A stretch of 23,284 nt of DNA, from positions 1-23,284 of the forward strand of contig JAFGXK010000178.1 in assembly GCA_016936695.1 (NCBI GenBank), read 5' to 3'. Positions 14,677-22,306 of the stretch are shown in pieces; the stretch's first letter is position 1; each line of letters starts with the position of its first letter. A model generated the notes under the pieces. The model had not been told where the DNA came from, ran no database searches, and was given only the letters and a program-made list of their open reading frames with translations. This stretch comes from Bacteroidales bacterium (lineage in GTDB: Bacteria > Bacteroidota > Bacteroidia > Bacteroidales > VadinHA17). The position numbers were made by a program, and so were the translations under genes.

Positions 14677-14740
14677 TAAACATTTTTAACTTATAAGAAT
14701 AATTCAATAACTAAATATGTTATTTAGATATGAATGTTTA
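14677..14740. repeat. Nested inverted repeats between yidC and the LacI-type gene
   Basis: An outer pair, TAAACATT (14677-14684) and AATGTTTA (14733-14740), encloses an inner perfect repeat CTAAATA-tgt-TATTTAG (14711-14727). Both are AT-only or nearly so, in an AT-rich 146-base gap. They could be regulator sites for the LacI-type protein or the tail structure of the yidC transcript. Confidence 0.35.
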
Positions 14741-14762
14741 GTTTCTCGTACAGCTAAAGTAA

Positions 14763-16730
14763 TTATTTCCTTGGCGGCTGTATTCCTCTCTGTTTAGCTG
14801 CTTCCTCAAGCCTCTGCTGCCATTTTGATTTTTTCAGAGGCTTTTTTCTGTTTTCCTCAAGTGTGGCAAGAACCTTCTTTTCATCAATGAATCTCTTGGA
14901 GATAATATTCTGCAAATATGTAAGGATGTTTGCCAGGAAGTAGTAATAAGTCAGACCTGCGGAAAAATTATTGAGCATGAACATAAACATAACGGGCATC
15001 ATATACATCATCATCTTCATTCCGGGCTGATCCTGACCCGGAGATGAGCTGGTCATCTTCATGGTGAGAAGAGTTGAAGCCGTCATAAGCAGTGTAAAGA
15101 GGCTGACATGGTCTCCATAAATAGGTATTTTAAATGGCAGAGACAGAATTGAATCATAGGTCGAAAGGTCGGTTGCCCATAGAAAAGCTTCCTGCCTCAG
15201 TTCAATGGAAACCGGGAAGAACCGGAACATGGCAAACAAAATAGGCATCTGAAGCAGCATTGGAAGGCACCCTCCCATTGGATTTATTCCCGCTCGTTTG
15301 TACAGGTCCATCGTGGCCTGCTGTTTTTTCATTGCATCTTCCTGCTTCGGAAATTTCTTGCCAATCTCTTCGACCATAGGCTTCAGCACCTGCATCTTGG
15401 CCGTAGACTGGTATGATTTAAAGGTAAGCGGGAAAAGAATAATCTTGATCAGGATTGTAAGGATCAGTATGATCAATCCGTAGCTGCCAATGTACTTTTC
15501 CAGCCAGTTGAAAACAGGAATTATCATAAACCTGTTGATCCATCCAATTATATTTTTTCCAAGAAAAACTAGCTGGTCAAGCTCAAGTCCCTCTTTTTTC
15601 AGGGTTGAAATATGGTTCGGACCATAATACAGCTTCATTCCGACATTATTATCGGTTCCCGGAGTGTAAGGGACTCCGACCTCTGCAGTATAATATCTTA
15701 TATATTTTTCAGAGCCAGGCGTTTTTGTGGAGACTACCATACCGTTCAGGAAGTGATCCTTGCTTATCAGAACCGATGAAAAGAACTGATCCTGAAAGGC
15801 AATCCAGCTAAGTTTTGTAGGAAGGTCGGATGTCTCGACATCTTTTGACTGACGGAGCCGGATGCCTTCAACATCGTCCTGATAATACTTGTATTTGATT
15901 GTAGTATAATATTCCTCATTCTGCCTCCCTTTTTCCTGTTGTGGCAAATACATCCGCCAATCGAGGGTTATGTTGCTCAGGTTTGGGGCAACTACACCAT
16001 CCAGCGATTTGAAGGCAACATCAAAATCGATCATGTACCGGTTGGGCTCGAGTGTGTATTTGTACTCTATATATTTATCATCGCCTGCAAGAAGCCTGAG
16101 CACGACACTCCTCGGGCTATCGGTAACAGTTATATGACGGTCGTCTACAATAGGTGTAAAAAACAGATCATTGGTCTGGATTGCCTTATTGTCGGCTGTA
16201 TAGAAGTTAAAGCCAAACACGGTTGAATCGCCTGAGAAAAGAATCAGAGGCAGGGAGTCGTGAGTTGTGTAATCTTTAACCCTGGCCGAGTAGACCTTCC
16301 CTCCCCTTGTGGCAATTTTCAGTTCAATCCTGTTGTTTTCAAGAGTAATGAACTCATTATTTCCTGAGACGGCAGCTCCAAAAGCGCCATATCTGCCCGA
16401 ATCCGCAACAACCACAGCGGGAACCGGGGTAAGTGATCCGGCAGGGGCATCAGCGGCCGGTATTGTATCGGTTGCCGATGCTGCAGGAGCAAAACCCAGC
16501 AGCCTGTTGATCTCATTGACTTTCTCAACTGCATCGGCCTGGTTCGGCTTAAAGCGAAGGGCATTGATATATTCGGCCCTCGCATTTTCAAGATCGCCGG
16601 CAGTGTACAATGAATCGGCCACTTGAACGACCGAATCATAGGCCTTGTTCATCCTGCTGCCGTTATAAATGCTGAATCCGATAAATATTGCGAAGATCAG
16701 AATCAGTCCGGTAATAGTATTCCTGTCCAT
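14763..16730 (-). CDS. yidC: Membrane protein insertase YidC
   Basis: This 655-residue YidC inserts and folds inner-membrane proteins, alone or with SecYEG. The order is: N-terminal membrane helix (TGLILIFAIFIGFSIY, residues 7-22), a linker (23-110), the large periplasmic beta-sandwich domain, and the conserved insertase core with about five membrane helices. That core starts at IGWINRFMIIPVFNWLEKYIGSYG and contains TFKSYQSTAKMQVLKP and GGCLPMLLQMPILFAMFRFF. A basic tail that may contact ribosomes closes it (KKPLKKSKWQQRLEEAAKQRG). Residues 34-67 of the linker match a TPR unit (ADSLYTAGDLENARAEYINA, then LRFKPNQADA), unlike the low-complexity linker usual for YidC. The gene lies 32 bases downstream of pyrG and is probably cotranscribed. 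Confidence 0.96.
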   Translation of the reverse strand: MDRNTITGLILIFAIFIGFSIYNGSRMNKAYDSVVQVADSLYTAGDLENARAEYINALRFKPNQADAVEKVNEINRLLGFAPAASATDTIPAADAPAGSLTPVPAVVVADSGRYGAFGAAVSGNNEFITLENNRIELKIATRGGKVYSARVKDYTTHDSLPLILFSGDSTVFGFNFYTADNKAIQTNDLFFTPIVDDRHITVTDSPRSVVLRLLAGDDKYIEYKYTLEPNRYMIDFDVAFKSLDGVVAPNLSNITLDWRMYLPQQEKGRQNEEYYTTIKYKYYQDDVEGIRLRQSKDVETSDLPTKLSWIAFQDQFFSSVLISKDHFLNGMVVSTKTPGSEKYIRYYTAEVGVPYTPGTDNNVGMKLYYGPNHISTLKKEGLELDQLVFLGKNIIGWINRFMIIPVFNWLEKYIGSYGLIILILTILIKIILFPLTFKSYQSTAKMQVLKPMVEEIGKKFPKQEDAMKKQQATMDLYKRAGINPMGGCLPMLLQMPILFAMFRFFPVSIELRQEAFLWATDLSTYDSILSLPFKIPIYGDHVSLFTLLMTASTLLTMKMTSSSPGQDQPGMKMMMYMMPVMFMFMLNNFSAGLTYYYFLANILTYLQNIISKRFIDEKKVLATLEENRKKPLKKSKWQQRLEEAAKQRGIQPPRK

Positions 16731-16762
16731 TCTACTGTATTAATATTATCCTTCCGCGCCAC

Positions 16763-18364
16763 TCACTTTATGCATGCTTTTATAAAGCTCACAAACAGAG
16801 GATGCGGATTCTCTACTGTGCTGCTGTATTCGGGATGAAACTGAACTCCGATAAACCATTTGTGTGAGGGTATCTCAATGATCTCCACCAGGTCTGATTC
16901 GGGGTTGATCCCCGAAGCCTTCATACCATTATTCCTGAATTCATCGGAGTAGCTGTTATTGAATTCATATCTGTGTCGGTGCCTTTCAATGATTTCACTT
17001 TTACCGTAAGTCTTTGATGCAAGAGTTCCTTTGACCACTTTGCATTTATATCCACCCAGCCGCATTGTACCCCCCTTATCGGTAACACTTTTCTGTTCCT
17101 CCATGAGGTCGATAACCGGATGGCGTGTCTTATGGTTGAATTCGGTTGAGTTTGCTCCGGCAAGATTCAAAACATTTCTGGCAAATTCTATCACAGCGCA
17201 TTGCATTCCCAGGCAGATACCCAGGAAAGGCAGGTTTTTCTCCCTTGCATACCTGACAGCTGTAATCTTACCATCAATGCCCCGCGATCCAAATCCGGGT
17301 GCAACAACAATGCCTCTCATCCCATTCATTATTCTGTCTACATTGTCGTCAGTTACATCTTCCGAATGGATGAATACAACATCAACTTCACATTCATTCA
17401 TGGAACCTGCATGTATAAATGCTTCATTAATTGATTTATACGCATCGGCAAGTTCCACATACTTGCCTACCAGTCCGATTCGCACCGAATGTTTCGGATT
17501 CTGAAACTTTCTGAGAAAATCTCTCCATTCAGTCAAAGGTGGTTCTTCTGAAGAAGGAAGGGATAGTTTCTTAAGAACCGTGACATCGAGTTTTTCCTCC
17601 AGCATTTTCAAAGGAACCTCATATATTGTAGAAACATCTACCGATTCGATGACTGCATACTCTTCCACGTTGCAGAAGAGTGCAACTTTCCTCCTTATAT
17701 CGCGGGTCAGGTTTTTCTCTGTCCGGAGCACCAGTATTTCTGGTTGTATTCCTGCTTCGAGCAAAACCTTAACCGAATGCTGGGTGGGTTTGGTCTTTAA
17801 TTCCCCTGACGCAGATAAATAAGGAACCAGCGTAAGATGAATCACAATGCAGTTTTTAGGCCCGAGTTCCCACCGGAGCTGTCTTACCGCTTCAATATAA
17901 GGTAACGATTCTATGTCGCCTACCGTGCCCCCGATTTCGGTTATCACAATGTCAAATTTACTGCCCGAGCCCAGAATCTTGATTCTTCTCTTTATCTCAT
18001 CAGTGATATGCGGTATGATCTGGACAGTCTTGCCAAGATAATCACCTTTCCTCTCCTTGTTTATTACGGTCTGGTAAATCCTCCCTGTAGTGACATTATT
18101 TGCCTGGCTTGTAGGTACATTGAGGAACCTCTCGTAGTGCCCGAGATCAAGGTCTGTTTCAGCCCCGTCAAGAGTGACGTAGCACTCACCGTGTTCATAG
18201 GGGTTAAGGGTTCCCGGATCAACATTAATATAGGGATCGAGTTTCTGGATGGTGACCGAGTAACCTCTTGCCTGAAGCAGCTTTGCCAGGGATGAAGAAA
18301 TAATTCCTTTTCCCAGCGAGGACGTTACTCCGCCTGTTACGAAAACATATTTTACTTCGGCCAA
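16763..18364 (-). CDS. pyrG: CTP synthase
   Basis: This 533-residue enzyme makes CTP from UTP, ATP and glutamine in the cytoplasm. The synthetase domain comes first: VFVTGGVTSSLGKGI (residues 7-21, P-loop), QKLDPYINVDPGTLNPYEHGE, then EIGGTVGDIES. The glutamine amidotransferase domain follows, with the oxyanion stretch GFGSRG (357-362), nucleophile Cys384 in LGICLGMQ, and His510/Glu512 in FHPEYS. Length is typical and no key residue is missing. The start is TTG (18364-18362); the family's conserved N-terminus begins immediately after it and no ATG fits. It lies 38 bases downstream of the DUF349 gene and 32 bases upstream of yidC. Confidence 0.97.
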   Translation of the reverse strand: MAEVKYVFVTGGVTSSLGKGIISSSLAKLLQARGYSVTIQKLDPYINVDPGTLNPYEHGECYVTLDGAETDLDLGHYERFLNVPTSQANNVTTGRIYQTVINKERKGDYLGKTVQIIPHITDEIKRRIKILGSGSKFDIVITEIGGTVGDIESLPYIEAVRQLRWELGPKNCIVIHLTLVPYLSASGELKTKPTQHSVKVLLEAGIQPEILVLRTEKNLTRDIRRKVALFCNVEEYAVIESVDVSTIYEVPLKMLEEKLDVTVLKKLSLPSSEEPPLTEWRDFLRKFQNPKHSVRIGLVGKYVELADAYKSINEAFIHAGSMNECEVDVVFIHSEDVTDDNVDRIMNGMRGIVVAPGFGSRGIDGKITAVRYAREKNLPFLGICLGMQCAVIEFARNVLNLAGANSTEFNHKTRHPVIDLMEEQKSVTDKGGTMRLGGYKCKVVKGTLASKTYGKSEIIERHRHRYEFNNSYSDEFRNNGMKASGINPESDLVEIIEIPSHKWFIGVQFHPEYSSTVENPHPLFVSFIKACIK

Positions 18365-18402
18365 CTTAGGGAATTTTACTTGTTCAACTCTGATTCATTT
18401 TT

Positions 18403-20544
18403 TTACTCATCAAGGCCTGACTGGTCAATCATTCTGACTTTTTCCTCAAGCGTTTTGATCATTTTCTTTGCACTCTCAATTTTGTTTTGCACTTCCCTAA
18501 TCATTGTTTCCGCATTCGTCGACTTTGCAAAGAAGCCTATGTTATTTTCCCAGAGAACAATGTCACTTTCAAGCTGTTTGATTTTTGTGAAGAACTTGTC
18601 GCGCTCGTTCTGGACTTTCCGGGAAGCCTTTGGATTAGCCCTTAAGCTGTCGAGTTTTGTCCTGTACTTCAGAATAGACTTGTCCTCATCAGCTATCTTT
18701 AGCTTATCAAATTCCTTGTTTAGCGCGTTTCTGTACCTGTTGGTTATCTCTTCCTTTTTATTGAAGGGTACGAAGCCAATTTCAGTCCATTTTCGCTGCA
18801 GGTCCTTAAGCCTTTCGAATGCCGAATGCACGTCATTTCCGGCTTCGAACTTCTCAAGTTCCTCTATTATGGCTATTTTGGCTTTAAGATCGTCTTCATA
18901 GGATGAATCAAGGGTGGAGAAATGTTCAGCTTTCCTGTTGAAGAAATGATCGCAGGCTTTTCTGAATCTTTTCCATGTCTTTTCTGACAGTTTTCTGGGC
19001 ACGGGCCCGATTTCCTTCCATTCTCTCTGAAGCTTAATCAGTGCATCGGAGGTGGCTTTCCAATCGGTGCTCTCCTGAAGGGCTTCTGCCTGAACGCAAA
19101 GCTCAGTTTTTAGCTGGAGGTTATTTAGCTGGGTCTCCTTGTTGTCGGCATAGAAATTCCTCTTTTTCTCAAAGAAAGCATCACAGGCTTCCCTGAATCG
19201 CTGATAAACCTTGTTGTTTTGTTTCTTGGGCGCAAACCCGATAGTCCTCCACATCTTTTGCAGGGAAACGATTTTTTCGGCTTTTTCGTCAAAATCCCTG
19301 AAGTTCTTCATTTCAAGGAGATTGATGGCTTCAACCTCTTCGCACAATGCTATCTTGGCTTCAAGGTTCTTTCTCTGGTCGTCTTTCTGCTTTTCAAAAT
19401 ATTCATGGTGCCTCTTGTTGACCTGGCTTGTTGCTTCCTTGAACCGCTCCCATATTTCATTTTTGGATTCCTGCGGAACAGGGCCTATTTCGCGCCATTG
19501 GTCGTGAAACTCCTGAAGAATTCTGAACGCATTCACAGGATTGGGTTCAAGCATGAGCTCCTCTGCCTTTTCACACAGGAGGACCTTGAGCTCGAGGTTT
19601 TTTCTCAAATCAAGGTCTCTCAGCTCTTTATTGATCTTTATGTAATCATAGAAGATTTCAACGCTGTGGTGATAGTTTTCCCAAAGGTCTTTAAGGGAGG
19701 CCTGCGGGACTACACCGATGGAATGCCATTCATTCTGAAGGGACCTGAAATCATGAAAGGTCTTGTTTATTGATTCCTCGCGGTTAACAAGATCCTTTAT
19801 CTTATCGATGATATCGTATTTCTTTTTGAGGTTGGCATATTTCTCGGCTTCCTGAACGCGGGAGTAATCATTTTTCTTTTCCCGGTACTTGTCGAGAAGC
19901 TCCTTTAATTGGTAGTCGAGAGGGTCGACCCAGATCTTGTAATCTTCAATTTTACCTCCACTCTCAAGGAATTTAGCCTTGCGTTCTTCAGCTTCGAGTC
20001 TGATCTTTTTGTAAAAGAACGTCTTGATCCTCTCAACATCTTCACGGATCTCAGAAGGAGGTCTGTTCTCGATTATCAATCCCAGAGTCTCCACAAGCTC
20101 GTTTTTCGAGAAACCGGAGTAATCAACAGGAGGAAGTTCGATGTCTTCTGCTTCCTTAATATCATCTGAAGACGGTTCAGACCCGTCAGAATCTGGTTCC
20201 TTTGCTTTTTCCGCTTCAGGCGATTTCTCCGTTTCTGCACTTGCTTCAGCCTCAGCCTCAACCTCAACCTCAACCTCTCCTTCATTAACCATTTCTTCTG
20301 AACTCTCCGTAGAGTCGTTCTCCTCAGCTTCCGTAACCTGCAAATTTTCGCCTTCAGTAACCTCTTTCTGATCGTCCTCAGCTGTATTCTCCTTCTTGTC
20401 TTCTACTTCCTGCTCTTCTTTGTCCCCGACAGCCTTTTCTTCTTCTGTCGTTTCATTATCTAAAGCGTTCTCAGTATCCGAAGCGGTCATTTCCGCCTCG
20501 TTCTGTTCTTCCCGAACAGTGTCATCCGGATTATCTTTAATCAT
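18403..20544 (-). CDS. Multi-repeat DUF349 protein with acidic N-terminus
   Basis: This 713-residue, probably cytoplasmic protein has two parts. The first about 140 residues are very acidic and of low complexity, with an alternating EVEVEVEAEAEA stretch. The rest holds five DUF349 units, each with a W-x-x-IG-x-(V/A)P core; the tryptophans lie near residues 273, 350, 432, 509 and 586, so units repeat every 77-82 residues. The charged helices between cores are likely coiled coils. DUF349 proteins are widespread, but their biochemical role is not established to my knowledge. ATG 20544 is preferred (GGA just upstream); the frame could extend to a TTG at 20574. It heads the pyrG-yidC cluster and is likely the first gene of that operon. 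Confidence 0.9.
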   Translation of the reverse strand: MIKDNPDDTVREEQNEAEMTASDTENALDNETTEEEKAVGDKEEQEVEDKKENTAEDDQKEVTEGENLQVTEAEENDSTESSEEMVNEGEVEVEVEAEAEASAETEKSPEAEKAKEPDSDGSEPSSDDIKEAEDIELPPVDYSGFSKNELVETLGLIIENRPPSEIREDVERIKTFFYKKIRLEAEERKAKFLESGGKIEDYKIWVDPLDYQLKELLDKYREKKNDYSRVQEAEKYANLKKKYDIIDKIKDLVNREESINKTFHDFRSLQNEWHSIGVVPQASLKDLWENYHHSVEIFYDYIKINKELRDLDLRKNLELKVLLCEKAEELMLEPNPVNAFRILQEFHDQWREIGPVPQESKNEIWERFKEATSQVNKRHHEYFEKQKDDQRKNLEAKIALCEEVEAINLLEMKNFRDFDEKAEKIVSLQKMWRTIGFAPKKQNNKVYQRFREACDAFFEKKRNFYADNKETQLNNLQLKTELCVQAEALQESTDWKATSDALIKLQREWKEIGPVPRKLSEKTWKRFRKACDHFFNRKAEHFSTLDSSYEDDLKAKIAIIEELEKFEAGNDVHSAFERLKDLQRKWTEIGFVPFNKKEEITNRYRNALNKEFDKLKIADEDKSILKYRTKLDSLRANPKASRKVQNERDKFFTKIKQLESDIVLWENNIGFFAKSTNAETMIREVQNKIESAKKMIKTLEEKVRMIDQSGLDE
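20243..20278 (-). repeat. Imperfect hexanucleotide tandem repeat in the DUF349 gene
   Basis: About six copies of CTCAAC/CTCAGC-type units (plus strand) encode the alternating Glu-Val/Glu-Ala run. Copy-number change would keep the reading frame, so length variation between strains is plausible. Confidence 0.7.
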
Positions 20545-20615
20545 ATCCAATCCTTTAAGGTTCAATATCTTCAATAAAATTTCATACCATGGTAACCCAT
20601 GATTTTTTCAGACTA

Positions 20616-20647
20616 CGAAAATATTGAATTATTTGTTAAAACTCAAA
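20616..20647 (-). promoter_or_regulatory. Probable promoter of the DUF349-pyrG-yidC cluster
   Basis: On the minus strand TTTG (20647-20644) is followed after 20 bases by TATTTTCG (20623-20616), one mismatch from TAnnTTTG. It leaves a leader of about 65 bases before the ATG at 20544. Confidence 0.5.
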
Positions 20648-20773
20648 CTATTATGTAAAAATAAGAAATAGACCATGATATGGCTCAGATGCAGTAATTG
20701 ATGAAATGATAAGGGTTCGCGGAGTTATTGTCAGTATGTTTAAAACAAGGTTAATGTTTGCTGGAAAAATTGG

Positions 20774-20781
20774 TATATTTG
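20774..20781 (+). promoter_or_regulatory. Possible -7 box of the small membrane protein gene
   Basis: TATATTTG matches TAnnTTTG and lies 50 bases before the ATG at 20832. The nearest TTTG (20757-20760) is only 13 bases upstream, too close for the standard promoter. Confidence 0.3.
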
Positions 20782-20831
20782 AATTCAGTAATAGCATAAC
20801 CGGACTATCCGGAATTTCAAATCAGGAAAAG

Positions 20832-21035
20832 ATGGAAAGCAAAGATATAATCCTTGCAGTTGTTGTTCTTACAGCAGTTGGAATAAGTTTGTACCGCAAG
20901 TATTTAAAAAAGGGAAAAGAGAAGCAGCCTGTTCAAAAACCTGCTGGTACAGGATCATTGCACTCGGTCAGGGATGACTATGAGCCTTATTCAGGGAAAT
21001 ATCCCGGCTCTGGTTCCGGGAAACAAGATGCCTGA
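20832..21035 (+). CDS. Small membrane-anchored protein of unknown function
   Basis: I do not recognise a named family. The 67 residues begin MESKDIILAVVVLTAVGISLYRKYLKK: a single membrane-spanning segment (about residues 5-22) followed by a strongly basic stretch, so the C-terminus should face the cytoplasm. The tail is polar and ends in YEPYSGKYPGSGSGKQDA. The ATG is preceded by AGGAAAAG at a good distance. The frame is open 42 codons further upstream, but those codons have no start signal. Its last 68 bases overlap the 3' end of the HlyD-type gene on the other strand. The ribosome-binding site and clean anchor argue it is expressed; a chance ORF cannot be ruled out. Confidence 0.5.
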   Translation: MESKDIILAVVVLTAVGISLYRKYLKKGKEKQPVQKPAGTGSLHSVRDDYEPYSGKYPGSGSGKQDA

Positions 21036-22296
21036 CAGGATTGAGAATTTTCTCCAGCAGACGAAGGTCCTCTGTGATGATCTCTGCAGTACCCTGCATA
21101 TTTTGTGTAAAATCGAGGTTTTTGCCGTACAGTGTTGTCAGGCCCTGAGGCAAGGATATCTCAATTATATATGAATCGGCTGAAGGAACCAATGACTTTG
21201 ATTTTACAACTCCCCTGACCATCCCAAATTCGAGGTACGGGTATCCGCTTAATTTGATATGGACATCCTGACCGGGTTTGACCTTGCCGGAACGGTTCAT
21301 TTTGAGGCTGATCCTGCCGATATAGTCGCCGGTTTCCGTTGGAATAACACTCAAAACAGGTTCATCTTTGCCAACTGTCTGATTCTCGCTCCAGAACTTT
21401 GTCATTGTTACCGTCCCCGACACAGGGGATACAATCAAATAAGTATTTTCCCATATTCTTAACTGAGCCCTGAGATTCATAAAAGACTCACTAAGAACCG
21501 AATAATACTTTTCCTGGTCCTCCAGTTTCTTAATTCTGTAATCCTGAAGCAACTGCCTTTTTTCAGCAAGCTCAATTGATTTCTGAGAGTGATCGAGCCG
21601 AACCTGCTGAAGTTCGATGTTAAGCCTGATAAGAGCCTGGCTTGATTTCTCGAGCTCGCTTTCCGAGTAGACTCCTTCAGAGAACAGTAACGAATCCCTT
21701 CTGAACTTCCTTATCTCAAGCATCTGGTTTTCGAAATACAACTCCTCCTTCACCTTTACCCTTCCGATATATGCCAGGATAGCGTCTATCTCATCTGTAA
21801 GCGAAAGGATCTTATTTCCATAAAAGTCGTTGATATTGTAATTACTGTAATCAGACAGGCTTTTCAGGAATGAACTCCAGTAACTCTGCAGTTCTCCCAG
21901 TTCGGTAAAACCAGGGAGTGATTTCTGAAGCAGCCCTCCCGGATCACTGACAGTGTCAACCAATGTTTTGAGACTGTTTATTTCGCCGATGGAAGCTGCA
22001 GTTTCCATTACTGCAAGGAGCTGACCCTGTTCGACTTTATCCCCGTCGTTCACATAAAGATTCTTAATTCTTCCGGATATTTTTGAAACAAGTATGGCAG
22101 GCGGGTTAACAGTAGTAATTTCAACCGGGGAGGGAATCCTGTCGGGATATTTTACAAGCCACAGGAAGAATATAAACAAAACCAGAACTGCCAATATAAT
22201 TGCGGTAGCCCATCTCAGTATCCTGCCAGGCACAGCCCCCATTATATCTCTTACGGGTTCTGAATATACTATTTCGTCATTTACCGGCTCTTCCAT
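20968..22296 (-). CDS. HlyD-type membrane fusion protein of a peptide exporter
   Basis: This 442-residue adaptor links an inner-membrane ABC exporter to the outer membrane. It has a short cytoplasmic N-terminus and one membrane helix (ILRWATAIILAVLVLFIFFLWLV, residues about 26-48). The first half of a lipoyl-like domain follows (ISGRIKNLYVNDGDKVEQGQLLAV, 73-96), then a long helical coiled-coil region (about 110-270). The second lipoyl half comes next (VSPVSGTVTMTKFWSENQTVGKDEPVLSV), and a beta-barrel ends at QNMQGTAEIITEDLRLLEKIL. The ATG at 22296 is chosen: it is 10 bases after the ABC gene stop, and the upstream extension lies inside that gene. The last about 24 residues (after LNP) look unlike the family and lie in the overlap with the opposite-strand small gene. 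Confidence 0.9.
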   Translation of the reverse strand: MEEPVNDEIVYSEPVRDIMGAVPGRILRWATAIILAVLVLFIFFLWLVKYPDRIPSPVEITTVNPPAILVSKISGRIKNLYVNDGDKVEQGQLLAVMETAASIGEINSLKTLVDTVSDPGGLLQKSLPGFTELGELQSYWSSFLKSLSDYSNYNINDFYGNKILSLTDEIDAILAYIGRVKVKEELYFENQMLEIRKFRRDSLLFSEGVYSESELEKSSQALIRLNIELQQVRLDHSQKSIELAEKRQLLQDYRIKKLEDQEKYYSVLSESFMNLRAQLRIWENTYLIVSPVSGTVTMTKFWSENQTVGKDEPVLSVIPTETGDYIGRISLKMNRSGKVKPGQDVHIKLSGYPYLEFGMVRGVVKSKSLVPSADSYIIEISLPQGLTTLYGKNLDFTQNMQGTAEIITEDLRLLEKILNPVRHLVSRNQSRDISLNKAHSHP

Positions 22297-22306
22297 ATTC
22301 TGTTGC

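Noticed and set aside
19219..19773. 184-residue plus-strand ORF inside the DUF349 gene
   Set aside because: Composition mirrors the repeats on the other strand; it is a shadow of the DUF349 coding frame.
20586..20595. Perfect palindrome TACCATGGTA upstream of the DUF349 gene
   Set aside because: Ten bases is short enough to arise by chance; it lies within the presumed leader and has no second copy nearby.
20706..20831. N-terminal extension of the small membrane protein ORF
   Set aside because: No ribosome-binding site precedes it, composition is unlike the downstream part, and the good start signal is at 20832.
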